Assembly: GCA_022264855.1 (NCBI GenBank)
Contig: JABYQU010000009.1
Span: forward strand, 1-64,000
Length of the DNA stretch: 64,000 bases
DNA from: Lenzites betulinus
Taxonomy: Eukaryota; Basidiomycota; Agaricomycetes; Polyporales; Polyporaceae
Direction of reading: 5' to 3'
The number at the start of each line of letters is the position of its first letter. The first letter of the stretch is position 1. This document shows positions 24,004 to 35,106 of this stretch, in pieces. The notes beneath the pieces were generated by a model. It did no database searches, was not told where the DNA came from, and saw only the letters and a program-made list of their open reading frames with translations. A program made the position numbers and the translations under genes.

Positions 24004-25499
24004 GTCGAGAGTGTTGTTCAGAAAGAGGCGTTCGCGTCAGAGGACTCGTACTCGGAACTATTTAGGTTACGCGGAGCTAGAGGGGGCAATGTGTTTGTCG
24101 TGCTGTGTCTTTGGAGGTCCTGTGCAAAGTCGTGACAGCCCGAAGGCACTTGGTGGTCGTGAGGAGAGATGGAGGCGAGGGCGGTGCCTAGGAGTGGATG
24201 GGTTGGGTTCGGCCAAGTACCCGGCGGCTTATAGCTGTCCTGAATCCATCATCATTATCCTGCCGAATTCAGTCACCGCATTGCGATGACGTCGTAAGCG
24301 CGCGCTTAGCCCTTCGTTGGATTTCCCCGATAGATCTCGTCATTGATATGTCTCCGAGTCTTGGCCCTCGATAAACATACAACTGACCCTGCACGGCTGA
24401 CTGTGGTCAAAAGTTCCTACAAGACAATATCCATGGATGAAGACTGGGATAACCGGAATTTATATGATGCTTGACCACTCGAACCACGTATGTACTAGTA
24501 GTATGGCAAACGATTCGATCAATGTGTGCAGCTCAGCCACTGACATCGAATTACCAACGGCCAATTCCCAATGACTGCAGCCCGCAGAGCTCCGGACAGC
24601 GCCTCGTCATCCGTACGCGTATTTCGAAAGTATAACCCGATGATCTCCGTGAACCTGCGGGAGTAAACAGTCGCTAGGCTCGGAGGTTGGCACGTTGACC
24701 GGTGGACAATTCCACCGGTCCCCGCGAGATACCCACCTTACCCGACCAAAAATAAGGCGTCCACCGTGATATGAAGGAGTCCTTGGGATACACTCTGCAC
24801 AACCCCCCTTGAAGGTAGCGAGTAGGGGGACCCACAACCACCCACAAAAAACGACGCAGCAAGTGGCTCATATATAATAATATATACATTTTCCCGCGAC
24901 CGCGGTCGGCGCTGGTCGGCGCACTTTTGCCACGGAATGGGCAAAGTTTGTCGACATTGTCCAGAACTTCTTCGTCGTTGGGAAAAAGGCTGATCGTGAC
25001 CCGCCACAATTCCGGCGGAAGCTTCTGCGAGCACCAAATTAGCACGGCCGTCGGCGCCCTCAGCAGGAAAGCACAGTCTCCCAAAGGTTTGGAACATCAC
25101 GCACGCGAGACGTTCAACGAGACTATGAATATTACATCGCGGAGAGTTCCAACGTCAACGCTACATGTCGAGAGTAGCCGCGTATATGATACCATGTATG
25201 ATACAGACTGTCCAATATATGGTGCGAGGGCGACGGGAGCATGATGATACCCGAAAGGAGAGACACCGAGGACACAGGTGAGGCTAGGAGACAGGATGCG
25301 AGAACGAGGGGCCGTGGTCATGGCGGTGCGTTATCCGTGTATGATGGGCGATGACGTCTTTGGGGGCAACTTGTAGCTGAAACGACGCGCCGCCGTTCGG
25401 AGCCTATCGCAACGTGACAGCGTTTAGCAGGGATTCATTAGTGAGTGGGAGGGAGCGCACATACCGAGTCAAGAAGGTAGAGCCCCCATATCGACGATG
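24004..25499. other. Intergenic region without a supported gene
   Basis: About 1.5 kb. Several overlapping ORFs on both strands (for example 24674-25084 on -, 25097-25321 on -) have no family motif and no convincing exon joins. A 10-bp-arm hairpin (GACCGGTGGA...TCCACCGGTC) lies near 24698-24720. AT-rich blocks lie at 24870-24895. Confidence 0.45.
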
Positions 25500-26843
25500 T
25501 CAGTTCGCGCGGACGCTCTCTGGGGGTTTCTCGAAGCGGACCACGAGTACAGTGACGTTATCCGAGGAGTAGTTGCGATAGGCGTGGTCCAGAAGTTCTT
25601 CTGCGGCCTTGCGTGGATCCTGGATTCCGCGAACGAGCTCGACCGCGGCCTGGTCGCTGACCACATCCCAGAGCTAGCCAAAAGTGAGTAAAGCTGCCGC
25701 ATGACGACATCAGAACACATACCCCATCGCAAGCCAGAATCAGGAACTCGTCTTCCTCGTTCAACAGGGTCTCCGTGGTGTACGGGGAGCCGACAACGAA
25801 CTCCTTCATCGAGGAGTCGCCCAGACTGCGCGTGACCGCAAGAACGCCATTGACGCGTCCGCTCATGACGAATCCGCCTGCGTCCATGATGCGTTTGGCC
25901 TCTTGCTTGTCCGATCCCTTGTGATCGTACGTCAGTCGGATCGCCTTGCCGGACCGACAGAGCACGCCCCTCGCGTCGCCTGCATTGGCGCAGTACAACA
26001 CCCGGCGCACGGTGCCAGTAGGGACGAAGATATTGTCGGGCGCGGTTTGAGCCTGATGCGCGTCGTCTGTGTTGCCGGATGGGGCAGAGTGTGAAGACGC
26101 GCCACCCAAGCTCTTGATAGCATGTATGAGCTTACTCGGCGTGCTCTTCTTCGACGGCTCTCCATCGGCACTGCTTGCGTCATTGTTCACGCCAGAGATG
26201 CTTGGAGCGAGAGCCTCGAAGTCGGGTGGGAGGAAAGACTGCCGTCCGTTCTCGTCTTCAAGACGTAAGAACGCAGTGACCGCCGTGCAACCAGAATGCT
26301 CCTTTCCATCCGACTCCTCCGAGAGCTTCGAGAGACTCGTGTCTACGTCGTGGAATGTTTGGTTTAGCACATCTGGAATGGAGGAGTCCTTGTGTTTCCG
26401 AAGTGCGTTGATGAGACACTGGGAGGCAATAAGCGCGGTAAGCGAGTGGTGCATTCTGGGAATATCAGGAGACTCGTACCAGCGCGAAATTCTCCCCACA
26501 CCAGTCTGCAGCGGCTTTCCCTGCATGCCCGTCAAATATTGCGAATAGTCCCTGTCCGCCTATACCCCCGAATGGCACGACGATTGTATGCGCATCTTCC
26601 ATGGTCCTCCGGGGACCTTTAGAATCGGTAACGGCACATTGGAATTCCAGAGGGGGCGGAAGTTTTACGGGGCACGAGCTATAAGGGTTAATATGAGCTT
26701 GACACGCGTATAGAGGGTGTTGGGGATGTACGCACTGTATGCCGCGTTGGGCTAATCAAGGAGACACGGCCACATTTAGCGTGTGCGGACTGTGATGTAC
26801 TATCCGGAGACTCACAGGAGCTTTCGGATGCGTCTGGTGCCAT
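25500..26843 (-). CDS. Protein phosphatase 2C (PPM family)
   Basis: Well-defined exons on - are 26480 to about 26678, 25723-26418 and 25500-25673. The PP2C motifs appear in order: GPRRTMEDAHTIVV, GLFAIFDGHAGKAAADWC, SGCTAVTAFLR, RRVLYCANAGDARGVLCR, RLTYDHKGSDKQEAKRI, GGFVMSGRVNGVLAVTRSLG, EFLILACDG and LWDVVSDQAAVELV, then YRNYSSDNVTVLVVRF. The metal-binding Asp residues of MEDAH, DGHAG, ACDG and SSDN are present, so a Mg/Mn-dependent Ser/Thr phosphatase is expected. A Ser-rich insert of about 80 residues lies before RRVLYC. The 5' end is not settled: ATG at 26843 (MAPDASESS) with a GTGAGT donor is a candidate, but the intermediate exon that would keep the frame into 26678 was not resolved. 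Confidence 0.85.
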
Positions 26844-27245
26844 GATACAGCGGGAATGATGGTTTAAGGGAGCGAGGAGAGGCGAGATGGTGGGTGTACA
26901 GAAACAAGAATGGAGTGCTTGTCCACTGCACCAGGCCTGGCTTGTCTTGGACCATGGGCGCTTGGAACCCGCAGTGCCGCGTCATCTCACGTGGTGCAGT
27001 TGCCAATCTGGGATTACAACAACACGTGGTTACGGAACTCCGGATGCTTTGGGTTGGATTTCTTGACAGCATTCGACCAATCCCACAACTTCATCGACAA
27101 CAACAAGATCTCTGGAAGACAACCTACCCCCGGATATCCCCTACCTTCCGCAACGCTACAGAAACTCTGCCAGAAAAACACGAGAACCGACCCTGCACCG
27201 AGAATTACTAGCTGAATGCAATACGGGAACCTGGTATTGTCTAAC

Positions 27246-29888
27246 ATGTCTGCGGACGGTCTCTTTGTGAGTCACATCATCAGAAAATGTGTAATGTCTT
27301 AGACAAATATAACACATCTTCCAGAACTACGACGTACATGAAGAAGTTGGCAGAGGGGCGGTTTCCATCGTCTACCGCGCCACATGTAAACGAGGGCGCA
27401 TTCGAAACCGTCTGGTTGCAATCAAGAAGGTCTCTATATTTTCTGCTAAAACCATCTATGCGAACTTATAGCTTCTGGGATACAGATCGCCCGTCCACCC
27501 AACGATACGCGTCCTGCGAGCGAACCTGGCATGCCCCCTTCTTTGCATTCTACTTTACACCATCCCTCCGTGGTCTCGCTTATTTCTGTTTTCGACACCC
27601 CGGACGCTCACTACCAAGTTTTGGAGCTATTACAAGAGGGCACACTTGCGGAGCTCCTCTGTTCCCGTGAAGTTAGTGTTCTAGCAGAGCCCGAGCTGCG
27701 CGCAGTGGCGAAATCTCTCGTAGACGCGCTCTCCTACTTGAAGGCGGAACTCGTCCTTCACCGCAACATCAACCCGTCACAGATTCTAGTCACTGAACAA
27801 GGCCGCGTGGTAAGATAATCTTCACATGGAGGGGATTGCGCTAATGAGGCATCGTTTACAGAAACTCTCCGGATTTAGCTCTGCCATCAAGTTGTTGACT
27901 GTGGAATCGACCGTCATTGACTTTTGTGGCTCAGCGAATTACATATCTCCGTAAGTTAGAACGTACACAGCGTGATGCATATACTGACCTCTTCTTAGTG
28001 AGATTTTGACTGGCATACCCTACGGCTTCGGGACAGACATATGGTCACTGGGCTGCGTTCTCATGACGTGTGTCTCTGGGCTCCCACCTTTCAGCGTGAG
28101 TATCGCCGACCCCGATGCGTTTTCGTTTCATGCTGATTCGCCATGTAGGCGTCAACCCCAAACGAAGTTTACGACAATATATACAACGTGAACTATAGCC
28201 TCCCTGATACCACGGATCCAGATGTCCGAGACCTGATATCCTCTCTACTACAGAAGGTTCTACTTCATTTCTCTTTCATCCGCGAGTTTATCGTTGATGA
28301 TGCTGTGCCTTCTAGAACCCACAAGACCGAATGTCGTTGCATCGTATCCCGTCCCATCCTTTCTTCAGATCGCCTTTGCGCGCGGCCCCACTTAAATTGT
28401 GCACCAAGGAAAAATCATTCGCTCCACCACCCTCAAGCACATCGGACAGCAGCGGTGGCCGGGTCCCTTCTCCCAAGCGATACCCCTCCAGTCTTTGCCG
28501 TGACCCTACGCGCCCTCGTCCCAATCTTGCTTCGTATGCGAAACCCAAGCACGCCATCCCGTTCAAAAGAATGCCTCTCGAGGATATCACCAATCTATAC
28601 GCCGAAGATCCTCAAGAAGTCAATGGCGACAACCTTCTTCGCTCACCTCCCGCTCATCGTTACGTCTCTCATCCTGAATCCTCTATACCTCTCGAGCCCT
28701 TTTCCGCTGTCTCACGCCCTGATACGGTCTCCAGAGCGCCGACGCCAGCCCTCACTGTTGACTCGAGGCTCTCAAGTGGATCTTCTAGCGACAATGTGCG
28801 AAAGGCTAGCCTGAGTTCTCGTGCTCAGTCTCAGATGGAAGTGCCCTGCAAAGATATCACTCTGGGTTCCCAGTCCTCACCTCGCTCTGAGCTTAGACGC
28901 GTGCTTTCCGAAGGCTACGACTTGCCTAACTCTAGACGCGCCGTCTCTCTACCCTCTGGGAGGCCTAGGCTATATTCTCGGCATACTGAGGCGCCGATAC
29001 ACAGGATCTGGTCTCAGGCGACTAGTACTACGGCTGTATCTCACCCTCGTTCACCTGCTAAGTTGACAACCGTCAAGAATAATGCTCTAGCTATACAGTC
29101 GCTGCCGATACCCGCTTTGAACACGCATAGGTTGAAACCTCAGACACACAAGGTGTCGCGCGGGCAACTGGTAGTCTTGCCATCTCGCTCTCTTTTGGTC
29201 GACTTCCGCGAGGGGGAGCGTAGAAAAGGAGGCCGCGGTAAAGAAGTCCTGGTCATCAGCGCGGACGGCCTCACAGTGAGAGCCACATATGTGTTTTTAC
29301 AGCGTCGATCATTAACGTTCCATCCCGCAGATTCAAGCCTATAGTGCACCGCACCTAAGCACGCCGTGTTGTCTCGCCGAACCCAGTGCGACGTTCGCAC
29401 TCCCGTCGCTGCCCCAAAGCTTTATGAGCCAATATCGAGATGCTGCGCGCTTGGTCGATCAGTTGAAGTCGCGTATCCCGAAGGTGGGTCATCCGTATAG
29501 CCGAGTTCTCTATCGAACCAGTGCTCATGCCTTTGTCCAGCTTGTTCATCACGCAGATGAAGCCAAGTGCACGCTGATGTCAAACGGCCCAATGGGGGAT
29601 GTCGAAATCGTCATCCCTACTGAAGAAGACAAGAGTACGCCGCACGAAGCTATCCGTCTACGTCTACATCGGAAGCAAGGCACGCTTGAGATTTCGCGGT
29701 ACTCAGGGAGGCCGGCCGCGACGGGATACAGGAAGGACCTCGGGGAGTGGATGAAGAAAATCGTTGCTCTCGGCCCTGGCCTGGAGCTATCTGTGGAGGA
29801 TAAAGCGGCGATGGACGACATGGAACGGTTGGCGATGCGACATCTCGCCGAATTTCTGTGTATCTGCCGTGCTGCGGAATCTGTCTAG
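27246..29888 (+). CDS. PLK4/SAK-like protein with degenerate kinase domain and polo-box region
   Basis: Exons 27246-27266, 27325-27429, 27486-27809, 27862-27950, 27999-28095, 28149-28256, 28316-29275 and 29331-29888 give 753 residues. The N-terminal kinase fold has GRGAVSIVYRA, LVAIKK, LVLHRNINPSQIL, KLSGFSSAIK, FCGSANYISPEIL and GTDIWSLGCVLMTCVSGLPPF. The HRD Asp is Asn (residue 136) and the DFG site reads G-F-S (154-156), so two residues essential for phosphotransfer are missing while the ATP-site Lys is kept. A Ser/Pro linker follows. From about residue 510 the sequence (LNTHRLKPQTHKVSRGQLVV, GKEVLVISADGLT, FMSQYRDAARLVDQLKSRIP) matches the pattern of the cryptic polo box of PLK4, the centriole-duplication kinase. 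The role in an organism without centrioles is unknown; a spindle-pole-body scaffold role would be a guess. Confidence 0.8.
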
Positions 29889-30124
29889 CTTCGTGACGAG
29901 CCACGACTGTAGACGAGCTATCCTAGTTTTCGATGCCTTTTTTCTGTAATACCCGCAACTTTGTATAGTCGTTTTGTCGCGCAATCAATTTTTGACTCAT
30001 GTGTTCTTGGAGTGACGATGATTGCCTAATCTGGCAGAGTAGATGAGAGGCTGATGAGATAGGAAGCGCCGACCTTACCTTGATTCTTCTCTTCCACATC
30101 CCTCGAGAGCGTTGGAACTTGTGG

Positions 30125-31738
30125 ATGTCTCAGCAATCAGCCGCTGCAAAGCCTACGCTACAGGGCGTCCGTATTAGAGCCAGGAAAGGCGCAGTCAAGG
30201 CCCACGCCAAACACGAACCAAACGGTGAGCTCCTCCCGTTGCCCACAGCAGGCTCGCGGTGTTCGACTGCTTACCCCGCGCCAAGTCTTCCGCGACCAGG
30301 TGTTTAAGCACCTTGAAAACGTCCCCCCGAGCGACTTTGACGCAGTTACAAACAAACTAGTGCAAGCCGGTGGCACCCTCGAGTACCTCAAGTATGCAGA
30401 CGCGCTCTTCGAGCTCCTCATCGTCGGCGGCCTCCTCCAGCCCGGTGGCCAGTACGTGGAGGACGGCGCCCCGCTCTCGCCCTTCTCAGTCCTCAACGCG
30501 AAGGAGCCTGTGGAGGTGGCAGACGTGAAGCAGTACGTCGAGGTGATGAACAAACTGATCCGGAGGTGGGTCATTTTTGCTGGAGTACGCCCCGCGTCCT
30601 AAGGGCGTGTGCACAGATACAAGTACCTCCAGCGCCCGCTTGAGCAGTCTGTGCTCCCCAATCTGTTCCAGTACATGAACCGTTGGCCTGAAGTCCAGAG
30701 AGAGAAGGTCGCCGTCGCTGCCGGTCTCCTCATGGGGCAGGGTATCGCCAGCACAAGCGCGCTGGCGAGCTTGACGAAGGATCATCTTATCAAGAACGGT
30801 GCGTCCCCCCTCCCCAAGAACCTGCCCAAGACCCTTATATGCGGGATATGCAGACTTGTCCGCAAACACTATCACGCTCGTCTTCCGCTCCTACCTGAGC
30901 ACGCAGTCCATGGAGCACCTCGCCGGCGCGCTCAAGCGCGGCGGCATCAAGGACCTGCTCGCATTCTTCCCGGAAACCAAACGCGACGACAAGACACTTG
31001 ACGAGCACTTCCGCAAGGCAGGCCTGCCGCAGGTCGCCGAATGGTGGACCAAGCGCCAGTATGCGTCCCTCAAGGAGACGGTCATCTCGCAGCTGAAAGG
31101 CATGCTTGACAACGGCGACTCCCACACGGATATCGTCGCAGCGATCAAGACGAAGCAGGAAGAGCAGCCCCTCCCCGATACCGAGCTCGTCTCGTGCATC
31201 TGGCAAGGCCTCGTCTCGTCGATCGAGTGGAGCGCACGCCAGGATCAGAACGAGGCGCTCGCTTTGCGCGAAATCGCGGTGGGTCTGGGTACTGCAGCTA
31301 CATCGTCGATACGTGCTCATCAACCCGCAGAGCTTCGCAGATATCTTAGAGCCATTCTGCAATGGGCCCAAGACCGAAGTGGCCCTCATCAATACCGTAC
31401 AAGTGTATTGTTACGAGGACACACGTATCATCAAGGCTTTCCCACAAGTTCTCAAGGTGCGTCTCCAGCGCTGCACCTACAATCGTGCAGTCTTGATCAT
31501 GAATCTCACTCGTGCCTGCCGCAGGTTCTGTACAACAAGGACTGTATCTCTGACCAAGCTATTATCTATTGGCACTCGAAGGGCTCGAAGCCACAGGGCA
31601 GGCAGCACTTTTTGCAGGCGGCGGCGCCGCTCGTCAAGGTGTGTTGCGCTACATTATCGAAGTATGTTCAATGTTCGCTAATCCATATATCACCAGTTCC
31701 TGCAGGAGCAGGATAGCGGCGAGGAGGACGAAGAGTAG
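30125..31738 (+). CDS. eIF5-mimic protein, BZW/5MP family (W2 domain)
   Basis: Seven exons (30125-30224, 30286-30565, 30617-30798, 30854-31278, 31331-31456, 31525-31638, 31697-31738) encode 422 residues, the usual family length. The N-terminus KPTLQGVRIRARKGAVKAHA leads to FRDQVFKHLE and an all-helical middle region (TLEYLKYADALFELLIVGG, YKYLQRPLEQSVLPNLFQY). The C-terminal W2 domain reads TELVSCIWQGLVSSIEWSA, FADILEPFCNG, EVALINTVQVYCYEDTRI and YNKDCISDQAIIYWHSKG, ending in the acidic SGEEDEE. Such proteins bind eIF2 and eIF3 through the W2 domain and compete with eIF5, tightening start-codon choice in the cytoplasm. All introns are 47-68 nt with normal ends. No oddity is seen. Confidence 0.93.
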
Positions 31739-32742
31739 AAGATTGTAGGCAATCCTGTATGATGATCCATGGCCTTACCTCCATGTTGTGTGCAAATATC
31801 GACGTCCGTTCGCGTGTATCCCGGTTATGTCGCCTCTGCGGGATTGCCGAACCTCGAAGGCCGATCGAGCACTGGTAATCGTTCCTGGGCGAAAATCCGC
31901 TCTGTCTGTGAGTCACGCGAGCCCCGCAACCTTGCTTGTTGGTCTGAGAACTCACGGTAGCCTGCGGCGCGTCATTTACCGAAGTAGCAAGCATTCGAGT
32001 CAGCGTGTCCTTCCCCCCGCAGACTTTCTTCCATCTACTTGACGTTCCCATTCACGGATTCTCAACACCCTCAAGTTCGACGTCCTCGATCGGGGCGGCC
32101 GCTCCTTACTAATAGTGAGCACTCCGAGTACACGCTCTCGGTGGCAGCAAAGTATCACTGGTCATGCAGTTTGCGCTCATGTAAGCGCGAAGATATGTAG
32201 CGGGAGCACGTACATGAATGATCACCGAAAACACGCACGCTTACGATCGAAAGTAGTTGGCATTGCACGTCAGGGAGAAATACTACATCGGCTGGGGGTC
32301 ACAGGGCAGCTTGAAAAGCTCCTTGGTGCGTTACGACGCACCCATGTATCGCGGTTTCCTATAGAACGAGATGACCACAGGCGTATGGTGGTCGTCTTGA
32401 GTGGGGTTGGCCACCAGTTGCTATTTCATCATCGTTTCCTTGCCTTTCGGGGCCAAATGCTTTCGTTTGACTGTCACCAAATAAAATTAACAATCCTCTC
32501 GTCACAGCGGAAATCCGACAGCGCCGCGACTCCGCTCATGGCGAGCGAATTTGTACGGGTCTGTGTTGTCATAGATCTGGGGCCAAAACGGTGTCGACCA
32601 TGGCGTTTGTGAAATTCGGTATGAGAACACCGTGACGCATTGGCGGCACTTCGCCACCCTCGCGCTGTGAGATTTCCCATCGCCCCTGGTACCTGGTCGC
32701 TGGCTGGTATTATGTCGAGTCCAACTCGCTCGTTGGGCATGT
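31739..32742. other. Intergenic between BZW gene and kinase-like D
   Basis: About 1 kb between the 3' ends of convergent genes. ORFs in both strands lack motifs. I see no repeat or RNA signature. Confidence 0.45.
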
Positions 32743-33862
32743 CTAGACGCGTAAGACTTTGCGGACGTACGTAATCACCTTGTAAGCACCCGGGACACGA
32801 TGCATCGCCCAGCGGAGAAGGCGCATTGTCCGAGAAGGAGGTATGGGTCGGTGAGAGCGCCAGTGCCGCTGGAATTCGGGGCTCAATCTCGCCCAGTATA
32901 GATCAGGGTCATCGAGAACTGCTTCCGAGTCCTTCAACACGACTTTCGAATCAAGCACGTCCGGGTCTAAGCCCGCCTCGATCTCACGGAAGAAGGTGAG
33001 AGCTTCCTCGGCGATGAACCGACTGTCGATGGAGGGAAATGTCATTCTTCCAAACAGCGGCGCAAGGAGCGGCACGACGGCAACTGCTTCCTATATACTT
33101 GTCAGACGATATAGTGATACTTAGGTTCCTCTCACTTACCGCAAAGGAGAAGAGGAAGATGTTGCCGAGACATGCGACATCGAGGGCAAACGGATTGTAC
33201 TCCCATTCACCCTGTGTTACATCTCTGGGATGATAATATAGTTTGCCAATCCACGCCTCCTCGGCCGGGCGGCGACACTCCTTGAGAGATGTCTCGGGGG
33301 GCAGCTGTAGCGACAGGTCAAAGTCGAACAGAGCATACACCGCATCCGGGGATCGATAGTGTTCTAGTATCCGCGCAAGACGATGGTCCCGGTGTTTCAT
33401 GTCATAGCAATACCAGTTTGCGGCAATATTTGTATCGTCAATATCCTGCAAAATTGTTAGTGCGATGCACTCAGAGTACGACAATGCATACGAACCCTGT
33501 GCGCGATCCGTATATCATGGAGAAATGACAGGCCCTGGAGTTTGGATTGTAGAGCGATCGGATGACAACTCGTAGCGATTTGCATACCTTTAGGGTACAT
33601 CGGATGAACGTGAATATTTCACGGATCGTATCGAAGTCCTCCATGCAAATGCGGTACGAGGTGGTCCACCTACACGGATATGAGCTACTAATTGTCCGCG
33701 GAATGGTAGGAAGGTCGTTTACATCGGCATGACCACGAAACTAAACCCGTGAGGTATCGAAAAGTTGTCTTGGGTGAAGTTCGCCGTGCCACGCGTTGAA
33801 GAGGCTTTTTCCCAGCGTTCGGACGGACGCCGCTTCGGACCCAGATGAGTATCCACACGAAA
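32743..33862 (-). pseudogene. Kinase-like protein, paralogue D, N-terminus degraded
   Basis: On - the 3' exons are clear: 33723-33862, 33588-33669, 33496-33534, 33140-33445 and 32743-33090. They give FSFVVMPMWTTSY, LSFLHDIRIAHR|DIDDTN, DAVYALFDFDLSLQLP, HPRDVTQGEWEYNPFALDVA, VVPLLAPLFGRM and FIAEEALTFF, matching copies A and B with the same 39-nt and 306-nt exons. Upstream of the MPMW hinge the chain cannot be followed. In one frame exon 33723-33862 reads GSEAASVRTLGKSLFNAWHG, in another IPHGFSFVVMPMW, which suggests a frameshift near 33768-33775, and the VAIK lysine segment is not recognisable. Whether a distal 5' exon exists in 33863-34240 is open. The copy is probably non-functional, although the C-lobe is well kept. 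Confidence 0.65.
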
Positions 33863-34830
33863 CTGTATCCCTATAACTCAATTCTTTACCACGAACACTG
33901 TTGTAAGATTATGATAGCAGGAACGACTGTCCTCCGCCCGCTGAACTAGAGGTTGGTTTACGAGCCTAAGATTATGATACCGTTACAAAGCGACTTCCTG
34001 AGGCACAACTATGCAGGACGGGAATCGGCGACGAAGCCGTTACGTAACATCGCCCATCTCTTATGGTATTGGAGATTTGACGTCGTCTTCGAGCGTGACT
34101 CGCGCGCAGGTGTGTTCTGACGTCCTTCTCGTCTACCCAGGTGGTTGTTGCACACGGCCGGTGGAATTCCAAAGTACAACATCTCTCCGCGGATCGCAAG
34201 TTCGCCGCCTTTGAGTTCCGCAGGCACGGGGCCTGGTGGTACGTGCTTGACATAATGATCGATACTCGATACAGGCGGCGGATGTACACGTACGTGTAGC
34301 TGCGGAGGGTTTCTTCGTCGTGCCTCGTTGTTTTCACAGGTGCGAACCCGTCAACATTTGCTCATCTCTAGACGGTCTTCCCAGGTAGATTACCGGAATG
34401 CGGACACTCTTGTGGCAATCTCACGGACGGTCCGGGGAACTCCTTTGGTATGTTCCCAAGGTAAATTTTTCCTCATTTGCTTCTGTCGGCTAGCATTCAA
34501 TATGCGACCTCGATCCCCAGGGGTTCTACGCGACCTTCTTCTCTAGAAGCCACTTTGGTGAAAGGTTCCGCGTTACCTTTTTGGCTCGGAATACGCGCGA
34601 GATGTAGCCTCACCAGTGGCGCGCTAGCTTTTGAGCCATACCGCGAAGGAGCGGCAGCTGTGGTGAGCGTATGCGAAATGCGGCTAAAACATCCACTCTG
34701 GCTTCTAAACACAGGGTTGGTCATCGGGCTGCCACGGTCACTCGTCGGATGCCCAGGTACATCGTGCCCCGCGGCCTGGGTGGTATGCGTATATAAATCC
34801 TGCAGTGCAACGGGGCACTGCACCGCACTA
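33863..34830. other. Region between kinase-like D and the pogo-type element
   Basis: This should hold the missing 5' part of copy D. A minus-strand frame (34009-34227) reads PAELKGGELAIRGEMLYFGI but has no clear partner in copies A and B. The 13-mer TATCATAATCTTA (minus-strand sense) occurs twice about 65 bp apart near 33910-33980. A short palindrome CAGTGC-AACGGG-GCACTG lies at 34803-34820, just before the transposon. Confidence 0.4.
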
Positions 34831-34852
34831 CTGTCCGTCCCAGACGTTAAGC
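34831..34852 (+). repeat. Left terminal inverted repeat of the pogo-type element
   Basis: 22 bp, a perfect match to the reverse complement of 38990-39011, preceded by TA. Confidence 0.93.
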
Positions 34853-35106
34853 GATGTCCCATGTCCCCGAGCCTCTGTGGTCTTGCCTATATGGGCGCTT
34901 GTCCCCCTGTCCCCGACCTCCCATTGCCTGGGTCGCCTCCAAATGATATCTGCCAAAAAAGGAAATAATATTATATAATAATACGCGCCTAATGTGCACG
35001 CTCACTGGATGGGTCGGCAGCAGCGCGATGCGCGTGCGGCACTTGTTGTGCTCCGACTCAGAAGTGCCCTGCCAATTTGCCTGATTATCCTAATGGACAT
35101 TGGAAT

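Noticed and set aside
24674..25321. Two minus-strand ORFs that might be a small gene
   Set aside because: No motif, no convincing splice joins, and equally long ORFs exist on the other strand.
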